The notes beneath the pieces are model-generated. The model saw only the letters and a list, made by a program, of their open reading frames with translations, was not told where the DNA came from and did not search any database. Positions 1 through 9,631 of a DNA stretch of 64,000 nt are shown here, in pieces; the stretch's first letter is position 1, and each line of letters begins with the position of its first letter. Source of the stretch: Collimonas sp. OK412 (GTDB taxonomy: Bacteria; Pseudomonadota; Gammaproteobacteria; Burkholderiales; Burkholderiaceae_D); contig NZ_FOLC01000014.1 of the NCBI RefSeq assembly GCF_900112135.1, forward strand, positions 98,756 through 162,755, in the 5' to 3' direction. Both the position numbers and the translations under genes were made by a program.

Positions 1-242
1 GCCGGTTCGCCGATCCAGCCCAGGCCCAGCGAGGCGAGTGTGATACCGAGTTGGCAAGCGGACAGGTAAGCGTCCAGCTGGCGATGCACTATTGCCAGGA
101 TGCGCCCGCGCAAGCCTTGGGTCTTGGCGATGGCGCGGATGCGGGTCTGGCGTAATTTGACTAAACCGAATTCGGCAGCGACAAAAAAGCCGTTGAGCGC
201 TACCAGAAATAATGCTGCGATAACCAATAACAGGTTGTTCAA
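1..242 (-). CDS. CNNM/CorC (HlyC) family membrane protein, N-terminal part
   Basis: The first 80 codons of a gene run off the left edge of the window. I place the start at a TTG (242-240), because the ATG just upstream is followed at once by a stop and an AAAGAG Shine-Dalgarno-like stretch lies in front of the TTG. The product begins with a transmembrane helix (LLVIAALFLVALNGFFVAAE) and continues with a basic stretch and a second hydrophobic segment containing CQLGITLASLGLGWIGEP. This is the characteristic start of the DUF21/CNNM domain of CorC/TlyC-like proteins, often annotated as hemolysins and linked to divalent-cation export. The CBS and CorC domains would lie outside the window. The family call is strong and the transported ion is unknown. 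Confidence 0.85.
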   Translation of the reverse strand, partial: MNNLLLVIAALFLVALNGFFVAAEFGLVKLRQTRIRAIAKTQGLRGRILAIVHRQLDAYLSACQLGITLASLGLGWIGEP

Positions 243-343
243 TGAATCTCTTTCATGGGTAATGACGGATTACAAGTATAGGCGAGGATTGCGCTTTCAA
301 CAAAAGCGCGGAGGATCCGCCGTTGCAAACAGCGCCGGCCAAG

Positions 344-390
344 AAAAACGGGGCAGGGTTTTACGCCAGACTGCGTATCAACCCTGCCCC
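344..390 (-). terminator. Intrinsic terminator after hemY
   Basis: A perfect 11-bp inverted repeat (350-360 GGGGCAGGGTT pairing with 380-390) is followed, on the minus strand, by a short T-run (344-348). It lies just past the hemY stop, so it should end the hemCDXY transcript. Confidence 0.8.
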
Positions 391-427
391 ATTCCAGCGT
401 AGCGCACGGCTACCGCGATATTCCCGA

Positions 428-1624
428 TTACAGCGTGGTAGCCAGCGCACACTGGCGATAATGTTCGGCGGCCAGCGCCTGCTGGTCGATTGCTTCATGC
501 AGCTGCCCCAGTTTCAGATGCGCTTCGCGCACCGTGGCCGGCGCTACGGCGTCCGACAAAGCCTGCTCCAGGTGGCGCTGGGCCTTGCCCCATAATTTTT
601 GCCTGAAGCAGAACGTGCCCAAGGTCAGCGCCAGCTCGGGGTCATTGGGCGCCCTGGCGGACCAGTGCTCGCAGTGCTCGATTTGCGACAGCAGCTCGGG
701 CGAGGCCTCGGCCGCAGCAGCGTCACGGTAGACCGCCAGCAAGCGCTGGTCCCATTCTGTCGCCAGGGATTTTTCGACGAGGGAGCGCGCTTCCGCATGC
801 AAACCGCTCTTGTTGAATGCCTGGGCGCCGCGCATGGCGATGAATGGCTTGGTCCGGTCTTCGTTCGGCACCGTGCCCCACAGCCGGGCGATCGATTCGG
901 CATCGTGCGCTTCATCCGACAGCAAGCCGTCGTATGCCAGCTCGCGCAAGCGTGTCGACAGGGCCGGATGCAAGGCGTCATGCTTGTTCAGGGTCCGCAC
1001 CAGGCGCAGCACTTCCGGCCAGTTCTTGGCTTGCTGGTTAGCTTTCAGCGCCAGCCGCAAAGCGTGGATATGGCGCGTGCCGCGCGCGTTCAGTTCATTA
1101 ACGGTATGCAGCGCCGCCTGCGACTTGTGCTCGTCCACCAGCAGGTCCAGGGTGGTGATCAGGCGCGCCGTCTTCAGCGGCTCGTCATCTTCGATGCTGG
1201 CCAGCCAGATGTCGCGCCGTTCAGGCTGTCCCATGCGGTGGGCGGCGCGGGCGCCGATCAAGGCCGCCACGCCCAGGTTGTCGGGCAGTTCGGCGGCGCG
1301 CGTGGCGGCTTTCTCAGCCTGGCCGAAACGACCCTCGAACAAGGACTTGAGCGCATCGCGCAAGGCGTTGTTGGCAGTGGTTTCGCGTTTGTGGCGACGA
1401 TAGCCGATCACTCGTCCGGGTAATTTCTGCGTGACCCGGATCGCCCGGATCAGCACATACAGGATGATGAACAGGATCGCCAGCGAGATGACGAAGAAGT
1501 TCAGCGACAGGTCAATCCGGTACGGCGGGAAAAACATCACCACGTTACCGGGGTTGTAACGCGCCAGCACGGCGAGGCCGATGGCGACTGCAAACAGAGC
1601 AACAAGCCGGAGAAAGAATCGCAT
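428..1624 (-). CDS. hemY: HemY-like haem biosynthesis-associated TPR protein
   Basis: This is a 398-residue inner-membrane protein with two N-terminal transmembrane helices (about residues 3-21 and 43-63) followed by a cytoplasmic helical, TPR-like domain rich in A/L pairs. It matches the proteobacterial HemY_N family, which is encoded at the end of hemCDXY operons. Its biochemical role is unsettled; it should not be confused with protoporphyrinogen oxidase HemY of Gram-positives. It follows hemX after a 4-base gap and is the last gene of the operon, with a strong hairpin terminator behind it. Confidence 0.9.
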   Translation of the reverse strand: MRFFLRLVALFAVAIGLAVLARYNPGNVVMFFPPYRIDLSLNFFVISLAILFIILYVLIRAIRVTQKLPGRVIGYRRHKRETTANNALRDALKSLFEGRFGQAEKAATRAAELPDNLGVAALIGARAAHRMGQPERRDIWLASIEDDEPLKTARLITTLDLLVDEHKSQAALHTVNELNARGTRHIHALRLALKANQQAKNWPEVLRLVRTLNKHDALHPALSTRLRELAYDGLLSDEAHDAESIARLWGTVPNEDRTKPFIAMRGAQAFNKSGLHAEARSLVEKSLATEWDQRLLAVYRDAAAAEASPELLSQIEHCEHWSARAPNDPELALTLGTFCFRQKLWGKAQRHLEQALSDAVAPATVREAHLKLGQLHEAIDQQALAAEHYRQCALATTL

Positions 1625-1628
1625 AGGA

Positions 1629-2813
1629 CTATGGCTTGCCTTTGTAGGTACGGATCGCCGCGGGGCTATCCAGCGCCGGCATGGTGATCGAAAGATTGCT
1701 GCTTTGGACCTGCTTGAGCAAGGTCTGCACGGTCTGGGTCTGCTTGGCCCGGGTGTCGAAATACTTGGTGATGGTTTCCTGGGCCGCGATCAGGTCGCTG
1801 CGGAACGCCGATTCGTTGCGCGACAGCAGGCCGAGGCGCGCATTGAGCAAACGCAGCTTCAGGTTTTCCCGGGCGTAGTAGGCCTGGGTCGGCGACAGCA
1901 GCAAGGCGTCTGGCGTATCGACGGTGCGTACCCGGATCAGCTGGCTGATCTCGGTCCACATCTCACTGCTCCAGCTTTGCCATTTATCCTTCAGGCTGTT
2001 TTTCCAGTCGGTCACCACGGCATCCGCCGGCACCTGGGTCTTGGCGATATTGCCGCTGCCCGCGGCTTTCGGCTTGACGCTGGCCTCCGGCTGGTTGTTC
2101 GGCTTGCTGACGCCGACGATCGGTTTTTCATCGGACAGCAGCGGCATACTGTCGATCTGGCCGATGATGCTGTCGAGGCGCACGGCGATGCCGGTCACAT
2201 CCAGCGTCGGCAAGGCTTTCAGTTTTTCGATATCGCTGGCGATGGCGCGCCGCACGATGATGAATTGCGGCTTGTCGGAGCGCGACAGGTTCTTGTCGGC
2301 GTTCTGCAGCGCGATCAGCGCACCCTGGACGTTGCCGGCCAGCTGCAGCTGCTGGCTGGCGGTCGACAGCACGTCTTCCACCTGGGCCAGGGTCCAGTCG
2401 TCGCTGTTGCGGGACAGGTCCTTGTACAGCTGTTCCAGCGCCAGTTGCTGGCTTTGCGATTCAACCTGCTTGTTTTCCAGCACGCTGACCTTGCCTTGCA
2501 GTTCCTTGGCTTCATCCTGCACCGACTTCACCAGCACCTTGGTTTCCGTATTGGTGCTGTCGCCGACTTGCAGGCGGCGCGCCAGTTCCTGGCGCAGCTT
2601 GCCGTTCTCGTTGCGCATCGTCCACCACTGCGCCGCCAGCAGCAAGGCCAGCAACAGCAATATGCCGTACACCAGCCCAAGCGAACGCTTCGGCCCTTTG
2701 TCCTGGCTGACTTTGTAAGGCTGCAGCACGGGCTGCGACGGTGGCGATGCCGTGGCGCTGACGGCAGGACCAGCAGGCTGGTTCGATTCTGGAGTGGGTA
2801 TCGATTCGTTCAT
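1629..2813 (-). CDS. hemX: HemX family membrane protein
   Basis: The 394-residue product has a proline-rich cytoplasmic N-terminus, one transmembrane helix (about residues 46-62, LGLVYGILLLLALLLAAQW), a long coiled-coil (about 70-150) and a HemX domain. Older annotations call such proteins uroporphyrinogen-III C-methyltransferase. I see no SAM-binding methyltransferase domain, so that activity is not supported here. The ATG overlaps the hemD stop as ATGA (2810-2813), which points to translational coupling in the hemCDXY operon. Confidence 0.9.
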   Translation of the reverse strand: MNESIPTPESNQPAGPAVSATASPPSQPVLQPYKVSQDKGPKRSLGLVYGILLLLALLLAAQWWTMRNENGKLRQELARRLQVGDSTNTETKVLVKSVQDEAKELQGKVSVLENKQVESQSQQLALEQLYKDLSRNSDDWTLAQVEDVLSTASQQLQLAGNVQGALIALQNADKNLSRSDKPQFIIVRRAIASDIEKLKALPTLDVTGIAVRLDSIIGQIDSMPLLSDEKPIVGVSKPNNQPEASVKPKAAGSGNIAKTQVPADAVVTDWKNSLKDKWQSWSSEMWTEISQLIRVRTVDTPDALLLSPTQAYYARENLKLRLLNARLGLLSRNESAFRSDLIAAQETITKYFDTRAKQTQTVQTLLKQVQSSNLSITMPALDSPAAIRTYKGKP

Positions 2814-3610
2814 AGCGGGAATTGTAACGCGTCGAGTAGCCGTTCGTCGCCTGAGCCGGTCAGAGTAACGTCAGTAAATCCCAGCACATGTGCCGTTTCG
2901 GCAATACGGGCATGCGGGACAAGGAGTTTCTGCTGTTGGATTTTTGCAACACCGGTGCTGCCCTCGAGCGCTTGCGCCAGGCCGACCAGGTGCCTGAGCG
3001 CTTCCGAGCTGGTCAATATCCAGTCGTTTTCGGAATCCAGCAGCGGCTGCAGGCGGGCTCTCAACGCCGCGTCGAGCGCCGGCGCCTGGCGTCGGTAGGC
3101 GGCTACGGCCTGCACCTTGACGCCCGCCGCCAGCAAGCTGTCGGCAAAAAATTCGCGGCCGCTCTCGCCGCGCACCAGCAACACCTGGCGTCCGCGCAAG
3201 GCGTCCAGGTCAAGCGCCTGCAACAGCCCTTCAGAATCGGTCCTGGCTGGATCCGGCGGGCTGAAGATGGTGGTGTTCTGCGCCGTCAGGCCATGCCGCG
3301 CCAGCGCCGCCCTGCTGCCTTCGCCGACGATGCCGACCGGCAGCTGCGGCGGCCAGCCGGCGATATGGCGAAACGCCGCGTCGATTGCATTCGGGCTGAC
3401 GAACACCACCAGCGCAAAGCTGGCGAGCTGGTCGAGGACGGCTTGCAATGGCGTGCTATCGACTAACGGCAAGATTTCCAGCAAGGGGAAAATCACCGGC
3501 TTGCGGCCGCGCGCGGCGATCTGCTGCGCCAGCGCAGAGGCTTGCTGCGCCGGCCTGGTGATGATGACCGGGCGCAAGGCAGGTCCGCCTCCTCGTGGCG
3601 CAAGCGGCAC
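2810..3610 (-). CDS. hemD: Uroporphyrinogen-III synthase
   Basis: HemD cyclises hydroxymethylbilane, the HemC product, to uroporphyrinogen III, the branch point to haem and sirohaem. The N-terminal LRPVIITRPAQQA and the alternating Rossmann-like halves fit the HemD family (usual length 240-270). I choose the GTG at 3610, giving 266 residues: it overlaps the hemC TAG stop (TAGTG) and an AAGGAGG Shine-Dalgarno lies 4 bases upstream. A GTG 15 bases further upstream is also in frame but would sit on top of that ribosome-binding site. Confidence 0.92.
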   Translation of the reverse strand: MPLAPRGGGPALRPVIITRPAQQASALAQQIAARGRKPVIFPLLEILPLVDSTPLQAVLDQLASFALVVFVSPNAIDAAFRHIAGWPPQLPVGIVGEGSRAALARHGLTAQNTTIFSPPDPARTDSEGLLQALDLDALRGRQVLLVRGESGREFFADSLLAAGVKVQAVAAYRRQAPALDAALRARLQPLLDSENDWILTSSEALRHLVGLAQALEGSTGVAKIQQQKLLVPHARIAETAHVLGFTDVTLTGSGDERLLDALQFPL

Positions 3611-4551
3611 TAGGCCTCCTTGCACAGCGCCAGGATGGCTCCGGCGTCCTGCGCCTCCAGCGCTGCGGCAATCGTTTCTCCCAGCACTTCCGGGGCGTCG
3701 GCGGCGCCGCTGGCCTCAGCCACCGCAACCCGCGAGCCGTCCGGCGTGGCGATCATGGCGCGCAAGCGCATCTGGTCGCCGTCGATGGTGGCAAACGCCG
3801 CCAGCGGGATCTGGCAGCTGCCGCCAAAGGCGCGCGACAAGGTGCGCTCGGCGGTCACCGCCAGTTCCGTAGGCAAATGATTCAGGGGCGCGAGTATCTC
3901 TTGCAGGTCGGCACGGTCGGCGCAGATCTCGATCGCCATCGCGCCCTGGCCCGGCGCCGGCAAGCTCTGTTCCGGCTCGATCGGCGCCGTGATGCGGTCG
4001 GCCAGGCCCAGCCGCTTGAGGCCGGCCGCGGCCAGGATGATGGCGGCGTATTCGCCGCGGTCGAGCTTGGCCAGGCGGGTGCCGAGATTACCGCGCAAGG
4101 GCTTGATCTGCAGCAAGGGAAAGCGCGCGGCGATCAGGGCCTGGCGGCGCAGGCTGCTGGTGCCGACGACGGCGCCGGCAGGCAGCTGCTCCAGGCTGGC
4201 GTAGTCGTTAGACACAAACGCATCGCGCGGATCTTCGCGCTCCAGCACGGCGCTCAGCACAAATCCGGGCGGCAGCTCCATCGGCATGTCCTTGAGCGAA
4301 TGCACCGCCAGGTCGGCGCGGCCTTCCGCCATCGCCACTTCCAGCTCCTTCACGAACAGGCCCTTGCCGCCGACCTTGGACAGGGTGCGATCAAGAATTT
4401 GATCGCCGCGGGTGGTCATGCCGAGGATTTCTATATTACAGTCTGGATATAATGCAGATAACCGTTCGCGCACGTGTTCCGCTTGCCACATGGCCAGCGG
4501 GCTTTCACGCGATGCGATCACCAACTTGGAAGGGGAGGATATTTTCGACAC
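3610..4551 (-). CDS. hemC: Porphobilinogen deaminase (hydroxymethylbilane synthase)
   Basis: HemC polymerises four porphobilinogens into hydroxymethylbilane. The 313-residue sequence carries the catalytic HSLKDMP motif (Asp at about 88), the basic substrate-binding SSLRRQAL segment (132-139) and the dipyrromethane-anchoring Cys246 in FGGSCQIP. Start is a GTG at 4551; no better in-frame ATG exists upstream. It heads the hemCDXY operon. A long palindromic element begins only about 17 bp upstream and may sit between its promoter and start or contain the promoter. Confidence 0.95.
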   Translation of the reverse strand: MSKISSPSKLVIASRESPLAMWQAEHVRERLSALYPDCNIEILGMTTRGDQILDRTLSKVGGKGLFVKELEVAMAEGRADLAVHSLKDMPMELPPGFVLSAVLEREDPRDAFVSNDYASLEQLPAGAVVGTSSLRRQALIAARFPLLQIKPLRGNLGTRLAKLDRGEYAAIILAAAGLKRLGLADRITAPIEPEQSLPAPGQGAMAIEICADRADLQEILAPLNHLPTELAVTAERTLSRAFGGSCQIPLAAFATIDGDQMRLRAMIATPDGSRVAVAEASGAADAPEVLGETIAAALEAQDAGAILALCKEA

Positions 4552-4567
4552 AAGTTCTTTCAGATTT

Positions 4568-4740
4568 TAGCTGGTGGAGTGTTTCGCATGTAATGGCGCT
4601 TAAGAAATGGCGTATTTTCGTGCCAGGCTAGGCGCAAACCGGAGCGATAGCTGGCTATCGCGAGGATTTGCAACGACGCATGGCGTGAAAAGACGCCGTT
4701 TCTTAAGTGTCATTATGTGCGTAACACTACACCAAGCAGC
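4568..4740. repeat. Long imperfect palindrome (MITE-like) between hemC and ppc
   Basis: Reading both arms inward gives matching strings: CTGGTGGAGTGTTTCGC against CTTGGTGTAGTGTTACGC, then CTTAAGAAATGGCG (from 4599) against its inverted partner ending at 4707, down to a perfect centre GCGATAGC-TG-GCTATCGC near 4652. The element is about 170 bp and could fold into one long hairpin. It has no coding capacity. It resembles a miniature inverted-repeat element or another dispersed palindromic repeat, but I see no second copy in this window. The rest of this intergenic stretch (4741-4887) shows nothing beyond the ppc leader. Confidence 0.65.
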
Positions 4741-4887
4741 GCACTGGATTTTAGCATGCGCTGCGTACTGTTCCGGCGCACTGCCTCAGTTCAGCTTATA
4801 TCAAAAGACTTATATAGACAGCGCCCGCTTGGCAAGTTCCAAACCCTTCGTCCCCCACCCCAGAAAAGCTGATTGCACTCGTTCATT

Positions 4888-7761
4888 ATGGCAAAACAAT
4901 TGAATTCTGCTGTCCAGGTAAAAAAACCCGCCCCCAATAAAGATGCTCCGCTCAAAGAAGATATCCGCCTGCTGGGCCGCCTGCTGGGCGACGTGCTGCG
5001 CGACCAGGAGGGCGACGCGGTATTTGAAGTTGTAGAAACCATACGCCAGACGGCGGTGCGCTTCCGCCGCGAATCGGATCCGCAGGCCGGCGCCGACCTC
5101 GACAAGCTGCTCAAGAAGCTCACCCGCGACCAGACCAACTCGGTGGTGCGCGCGTTTTCCTATTTTTCGCACCTGGCCAATATCGCCGAAGACCAGCACC
5201 ACAACCGGCGCCGCCGCGCCCACCTGCTGGCCGGCTCCGCAGCCCAGCCGGGCAGCGTCGCCCACGCCCTGAGCAAACTGGATGACGCCGGCGTCTCCGG
5301 CGCCACTGTGCGCAGCTTCCTGAAAGACGCCTTGATTTCACCGGTGCTGACGGCCCACCCGACCGAAGTGCAGCGCAAGAGCATCCTTGATGCGGAACGC
5401 GAAATCGCCCGCCTGCTGGCCGAGCGCGACCGGCCGTTGACCGAGAAAGAACTGCGCGACAACACCGAACTGCTGCGCGGCCGCATCGCCACCCTGTGGC
5501 AAACCCGGATGCTGCGCTATACCAAGCTGACGGTAGCCGATGAAATCGAGAATGCGTTGTCCTACTATCGCATCACCTTCCTGCGTGAACTGCCGGCGCT
5601 GTACGACGACATCGAAGGCGAAATCGCCACCCAGTTCCCGACCCGCGCCCGCCAGCCCGGCGCTAGTACTGAACTGGCGCCCTTCGTGCAGATGGGCAGC
5701 TGGATCGGCGGCGACCGCGACGGCAATCCCAACGTCAACGCCGGCACCATGCAACGCGCATTGTCGCGGCAATCGACCACCATCTTCGATTTTTACCTGG
5801 AAGAAGTGCATGCGCTGGGCGCGGAACTGTCGGTCTCGACCCTGATGGTCAGCGTCAACCAGGAACTGCTGGCGCTGGCGGAAAGCTCGCCCGACACCTC
5901 CGACCATCGCGCCGACGAACCTTACCGCCGCGCCCTGATCGGGATTTATGCGCGGCTGGCCTCGACCGCGCGCGAACTCGGCGCCACCAACATCCTGCGC
6001 CAGGAAGTCGGCGCCGCCGACCACTACGCGACACCGCAGGAATTCACCCAGGAATTGCAGATCGTCGAAGACTCGCTGCGCGCCCATCACGGCAGCGCCC
6101 TGGTCAAGCCGCGGCTGGCGACGCTCAAGCGCGCTTCCGAGATTTTCGGCTTCCACCTGGCTTCGCTCGACATGCGCCAGAGTTCCGATGTCCACGAACG
6201 GGTACTGACCGAACTGTTCGCCCAGGCCCAGGTAGAAGGCGCTTACGACAAGCTCAGCGAAGAACAGAAAATCGACCTGCTGCTGGCTGAACTGGCCAAG
6301 CCGCGCCTGCTGTACTCGCCGTATATCAGCTATTCCGACGAAACCGTCTCCGAACTGTCGATCCTGCGCGCCGCCGGCGAGATGCGCCAGCGCTACGGTG
6401 CGCGCTCGATCCGCAACTACATCATTTCCCATACAGAGACCGTGTCCGATTTGCTGGAAGTCCTGCTGCTGCAACAGGAAACCGGCTTGCTGCGGCCCGC
6501 ATCGACGACTGCCTCGGCCGCCGGCAAAGCCGTGCCCGGCGCGCTGGACGTGATGGTGATTCCGCTGTTCGAAACCATTCCCGACCTGCGCCGCGCCGCC
6601 GCGATCATGGAGCAGTTCATGGCCTTGCCGCCGGTGGAACGGCTGATCGCCAGGCAAGGCAAGCTGCAGGAAGTCATGCTGGGTTACTCCGACTCCAACA
6701 AGGACGGCGGTTTCCTGACTTCCAACTGGGAGCTGTACAAGGCCGAGATCCAGCTGGTGCGCGTGTTTGACCGCGCCGGCGTCAAGCTGCGCCTGTTCCA
6801 TGGCCGCGGCGGCACCGTCGGCCGCGGCGGCGGCCCGAGCTACCAGGCGATCCTGGCGCAACCGCCGGGCACCGTCAACGGCCAGATCCGCCTGACCGAA
6901 CAGGGCGAGATCATCGCTTCCAAGTTCTCCAATCCGGAAATCGGCCGCCGCAACCTGGAGCTGCTGGTGGCGGCGACGCTGGAAGCGAGCCTGATGCCCA
7001 ACAATGCCGACGCCAAGCAGGCCAAGAGGCTGGGCGAATTCGAGCAACTGATGGATGGGCTATCCGAGCGCGCTTACCAGTCCTACCGCAACCTGGTCTA
7101 TGAAACTCCCGGTTTCACCGACTATTTCTTTGCAGCGACGCCGATCGCCGAGATCGCCGAACTGAACATCGGCTCGCGCCCTGCCTCGCGCAAGTCGACG
7201 CGCCGCATCGAAGATTTGCGGGCGATTCCGTGGGGCTTTTCGTGGGGGCAGTGCCGTTTGCTGCTGCCGGGCTGGTACGGCTTCGGCAGCGCCATCGAAA
7301 GCTGGCTCGAGGAAGGCAAGGACAGCAAGCTCAAGGCCCAGAAGCTGGCGACATTGCGCGCCATGTACAAGGAATGGCCGTTCTTCGCCACCCTGCTGTC
7401 GAACATGGACATGGTGCTGTCGAAAACCGACCTGGCGGTGGCCTCGCGCTATGCCGGACTGGTCACCGACCGCAAGTTGCGCAACAGCATCTTCAAGCGC
7501 ATCGTCGATGAACACGAACGCACCAGCAGCACCCTGTCAGCCATCACCGGTTCCAAGGACCGCCTGTCGGGCAATCCGCTGCTGGCGCGTTCGATCAAGA
7601 ACCGCTTCGCCTACCTCGATCCGCTGAACCACTTGCAGGTCGAACTGATCAAGCGCCACCGCAGCGTGACCGCGGCCGGCCGCACGACGGAAGAACGGGT
7701 GAAACGCGGCATCCACCTGAGCATCAACGGCATCGCCGCCGGTTTGCGCAATACCGGCTAG
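4888..7761 (+). CDS. ppc: Phosphoenolpyruvate carboxylase
   Basis: PEP carboxylase makes oxaloacetate from PEP and bicarbonate to replenish the TCA cycle. The product is 957 residues, a little longer than E. coli Ppc (883) because of an N-terminal extension and insertions. Visible signatures are LTAHPTE (154-160, catalytic His157), GYSDSNKDGG, the glycine-rich FHGRGGTVGRGGGP loop, and the C-terminal RNTG carboxylate. I prefer the ATG at 4888 (MAKQLNS) over an in-frame TTG at 4873. It is divergent from hemC and overlaps the end of the convergent mscS-type gene by 4 bp. Confidence 0.97.
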   Translation: MAKQLNSAVQVKKPAPNKDAPLKEDIRLLGRLLGDVLRDQEGDAVFEVVETIRQTAVRFRRESDPQAGADLDKLLKKLTRDQTNSVVRAFSYFSHLANIAEDQHHNRRRRAHLLAGSAAQPGSVAHALSKLDDAGVSGATVRSFLKDALISPVLTAHPTEVQRKSILDAEREIARLLAERDRPLTEKELRDNTELLRGRIATLWQTRMLRYTKLTVADEIENALSYYRITFLRELPALYDDIEGEIATQFPTRARQPGASTELAPFVQMGSWIGGDRDGNPNVNAGTMQRALSRQSTTIFDFYLEEVHALGAELSVSTLMVSVNQELLALAESSPDTSDHRADEPYRRALIGIYARLASTARELGATNILRQEVGAADHYATPQEFTQELQIVEDSLRAHHGSALVKPRLATLKRASEIFGFHLASLDMRQSSDVHERVLTELFAQAQVEGAYDKLSEEQKIDLLLAELAKPRLLYSPYISYSDETVSELSILRAAGEMRQRYGARSIRNYIISHTETVSDLLEVLLLQQETGLLRPASTTASAAGKAVPGALDVMVIPLFETIPDLRRAAAIMEQFMALPPVERLIARQGKLQEVMLGYSDSNKDGGFLTSNWELYKAEIQLVRVFDRAGVKLRLFHGRGGTVGRGGGPSYQAILAQPPGTVNGQIRLTEQGEIIASKFSNPEIGRRNLELLVAATLEASLMPNNADAKQAKRLGEFEQLMDGLSERAYQSYRNLVYETPGFTDYFFAATPIAEIAELNIGSRPASRKSTRRIEDLRAIPWGFSWGQCRLLLPGWYGFGSAIESWLEEGKDSKLKAQKLATLRAMYKEWPFFATLLSNMDMVLSKTDLAVASRYAGLVTDRKLRNSIFKRIVDEHERTSSTLSAITGSKDRLSGNPLLARSIKNRFAYLDPLNHLQVELIKRHRSVTAAGRTTEERVKRGIHLSINGIAAGLRNTG

Positions 7762-8864
7762 CCGGAAGCGGCGGGCGGCTCGACGCCGGGACCGGCCGCC
7801 TTGGCCGGTTCGGCATCGAGCGCCGCACGCAGCCTTGGCAGGCTGTCCGGGTACTGCTGCGCGATGAAAGCGAGCATGGCTTCGCGGATGGCGCAGCGCA
7901 GGTCGAAGGCGGTGCCGGAATCCTTGGCGCTGACCAGCAGCCGCAGCTGCATGGCGCGCTCGCTGGCGTCGGTCACGTGCAGCACGCAGACCCGGCCGTC
8001 CCACAAAGGAGATTGCTTGCATATGCGCTCGAATTCGGCGCGCACGGCGGGCACCGGGACAGCGAAATCCAGCCACAGGAAAACCGTACCGAGGATGGTC
8101 GAGGATTTATGCGTCCAGTTTTCGAAGGGGTTTTCGATAAACCATTGCAAGGGCACGATCATGCGCCTTTCATCCCAGATCCGCACCACCACGAAAGTGC
8201 CGGTGATTTCCTCGACCCGCCCCCATTCGCCCTTGACGATCAAGACATCGTCGATGCGGATCGGCTGCGAAAACGCAATCTGCATGCCGGCGATGAAATT
8301 CCCCAGCACCGGCCGCGCCGCGATGCCGGCCACCAGGCCGGCGACTCCGGCCGAGGCAAGCAGGCTGGCGCCGAACTGGCGGGCGCCGGGCAAGGTCAGC
8401 AAGGCGAAACCCAGGCCGAGAAGCGCGGCAATGAAGTAAGCGCTGCGCGTCAGCACCCTGGTCTGGGTCAGGATGCGGCGGGCTTTCAGGTTGTCGGCGG
8501 CGCTGACGGGATTGAGCTGGACCACGGTGGCGCTTAACGCGCGGATGCAGCGCATCGCCAGCCAGGTCAAGGCGATGATCAGCGCCACCGAGGTCAGGTA
8601 GGACAGCGGCACCAGCCAGGGTGTCTCGTCCGGCGCCCCGGTCAGCACCAGGCGCACCGCGAACAGGATCAGGCACACCCGGCTGGCGTGATACGCGATA
8701 AAACTGGCGTTGGCGATGTAGGGCCGGTTGCCTGCCAGCCGCCGCAGCAGCATGACGCCCGCACGGTGCAGCAAGCCGGCCAGCAACGCCGCCAGCAGGG
8801 CCGCGCCAACGACGTAGAGGCTGGTCTCCAGGTATTGCAGTTCAGGGAAAATGCTCAGGTTCAT
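7758..8864 (-). CDS. MscS-family mechanosensitive ion channel
   Basis: The 368-residue protein has four or five hydrophobic helices in the first 200 residues, then the MscS core: a glycine/alanine-rich pore helix (ASLLASAGVAGLVAGIAARP) and a beta domain with QPIRIDDVLIVKGEWGRVEEI. It ends in a soluble domain and a Pro/Ala-rich tail. Such channels release solutes on hypo-osmotic shock. It is convergent with ppc (4-bp overlap of the stops) and lies 60 bp downstream of the GNAT gene on the same strand. Confidence 0.9.
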   Translation of the reverse strand: MNLSIFPELQYLETSLYVVGAALLAALLAGLLHRAGVMLLRRLAGNRPYIANASFIAYHASRVCLILFAVRLVLTGAPDETPWLVPLSYLTSVALIIALTWLAMRCIRALSATVVQLNPVSAADNLKARRILTQTRVLTRSAYFIAALLGLGFALLTLPGARQFGASLLASAGVAGLVAGIAARPVLGNFIAGMQIAFSQPIRIDDVLIVKGEWGRVEEITGTFVVVRIWDERRMIVPLQWFIENPFENWTHKSSTILGTVFLWLDFAVPVPAVRAEFERICKQSPLWDGRVCVLHVTDASERAMQLRLLVSAKDSGTAFDLRCAIREAMLAFIAQQYPDSLPRLRAALDAEPAKAAGPGVEPPAASG

Positions 8865-8925
8865 CCATGGCCCTCATCGGTTGGTCGAATCCGGCGCCGC
8901 TTCCTTGATCTGGACCGGCGCCGGA

Positions 8926-9405
8926 CTAGAGTTTCTTTTGCATCAGCATGGCTTTGCCCATGGCCGGATCGAGTTCGTAGCCGGCAAACCCGGTGGACTT
9001 GTACAGTGCCTGGGCCAGCTTGTTGCCTTCCAGCACTTCCAGCGTGATCTTGCAGCAGCCCAGGCCAAGCGCTACCTGCTCCACCTGCGCCAGCAGCTCC
9101 TTCGAAATCCCGCGCCCGCGAAATTTGGCGGCGACCGCCAGGTCATGGATATTCAGCAGCGGCTGGCAGGCAAACGTCGAAAATCCTTCGATGCAGATCG
9201 CCACTCCCGCCGGCTCGTCGTCGACAAAAGCCAGCACCACGTGGACATCGCTCCTTTTGCTGATGGCGGCGACCAGGTTGCTTTTGACGAAATCGGCGAG
9301 CTGCCGGCCGCCGCCCATGGCGTCCATGGCGTAGCCGTTCAGCAGTTCCACGATGGCGCTGGCGTGGCGGGGATTGGCAAATTCGGCATTCACTATCTGA
9401 GTCAT
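8926..9405 (-). CDS. GNAT-family N-acetyltransferase
   Basis: This 159-residue protein has the GNAT fold landmarks: an N-terminal substrate region, a central strand with LNIHDLAVAAKFRGRGISKE (the R/Q-x-x-G-x-G/A acetyl-CoA loop is RGRGIS) and a C-terminal ALYKSTGFAGYE, the usual final GNAT motif. The substrate cannot be told from sequence. It is transcribed away from the GntR regulator at 9632, and its start codon is 226 bp from that gene's. Confidence 0.85.
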   Translation of the reverse strand: MTQIVNAEFANPRHASAIVELLNGYAMDAMGGGRQLADFVKSNLVAAISKRSDVHVVLAFVDDEPAGVAICIEGFSTFACQPLLNIHDLAVAAKFRGRGISKELLAQVEQVALGLGCCKITLEVLEGNKLAQALYKSTGFAGYELDPAMGKAMLMQKKL

Positions 9406-9553
9406 GTTCCTGGTCCTGGTTCAGTATTGATGGATGTTTCCGATTTTATATCAGCGCGGACAATGTCTTGCGGATGTCAGGTGCGTGCCAAAAAAGCGCA
9501 ACCGCTCCCCCTTTTGGTGACAATAATCGGCAGTGCTTGCCAACTTGGTGAAC

Positions 9554-9630
9554 TGATACACCAATCTTGTATATCAGATCAGTGCATCAGTCCCGGCGGC
9601 CGCCTGGCATACGACTTGCTGATACGTCAG
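9554..9630. promoter_or_regulatory. Candidate GntR operators upstream of the ABC transporter operon
   Basis: Two dyads sit before the gntR start: TGATACA (9554-9560) facing TGTATATCA (9569-9577), and CTGATACGTCAG (9619-9630) touching the start codon. FCD-type GntR regulators bind short TNGTNNNACNA-like dyads, so autoregulation at these sites is plausible but not shown. Confidence 0.35.
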
Positions 9631-9631
9631 C

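Noticed and set aside
1581..3098. A 505-codon plus-strand frame across hemX and hemD
   Set aside because: The minus strand encodes well-supported HemX and HemD here. The plus frame has no family features.
5338..7047. A long minus-strand reading frame opposite ppc
   Set aside because: It is the antisense shadow of the high-GC ppc gene: its composition is rich in Q, R and G with no recognisable domain.
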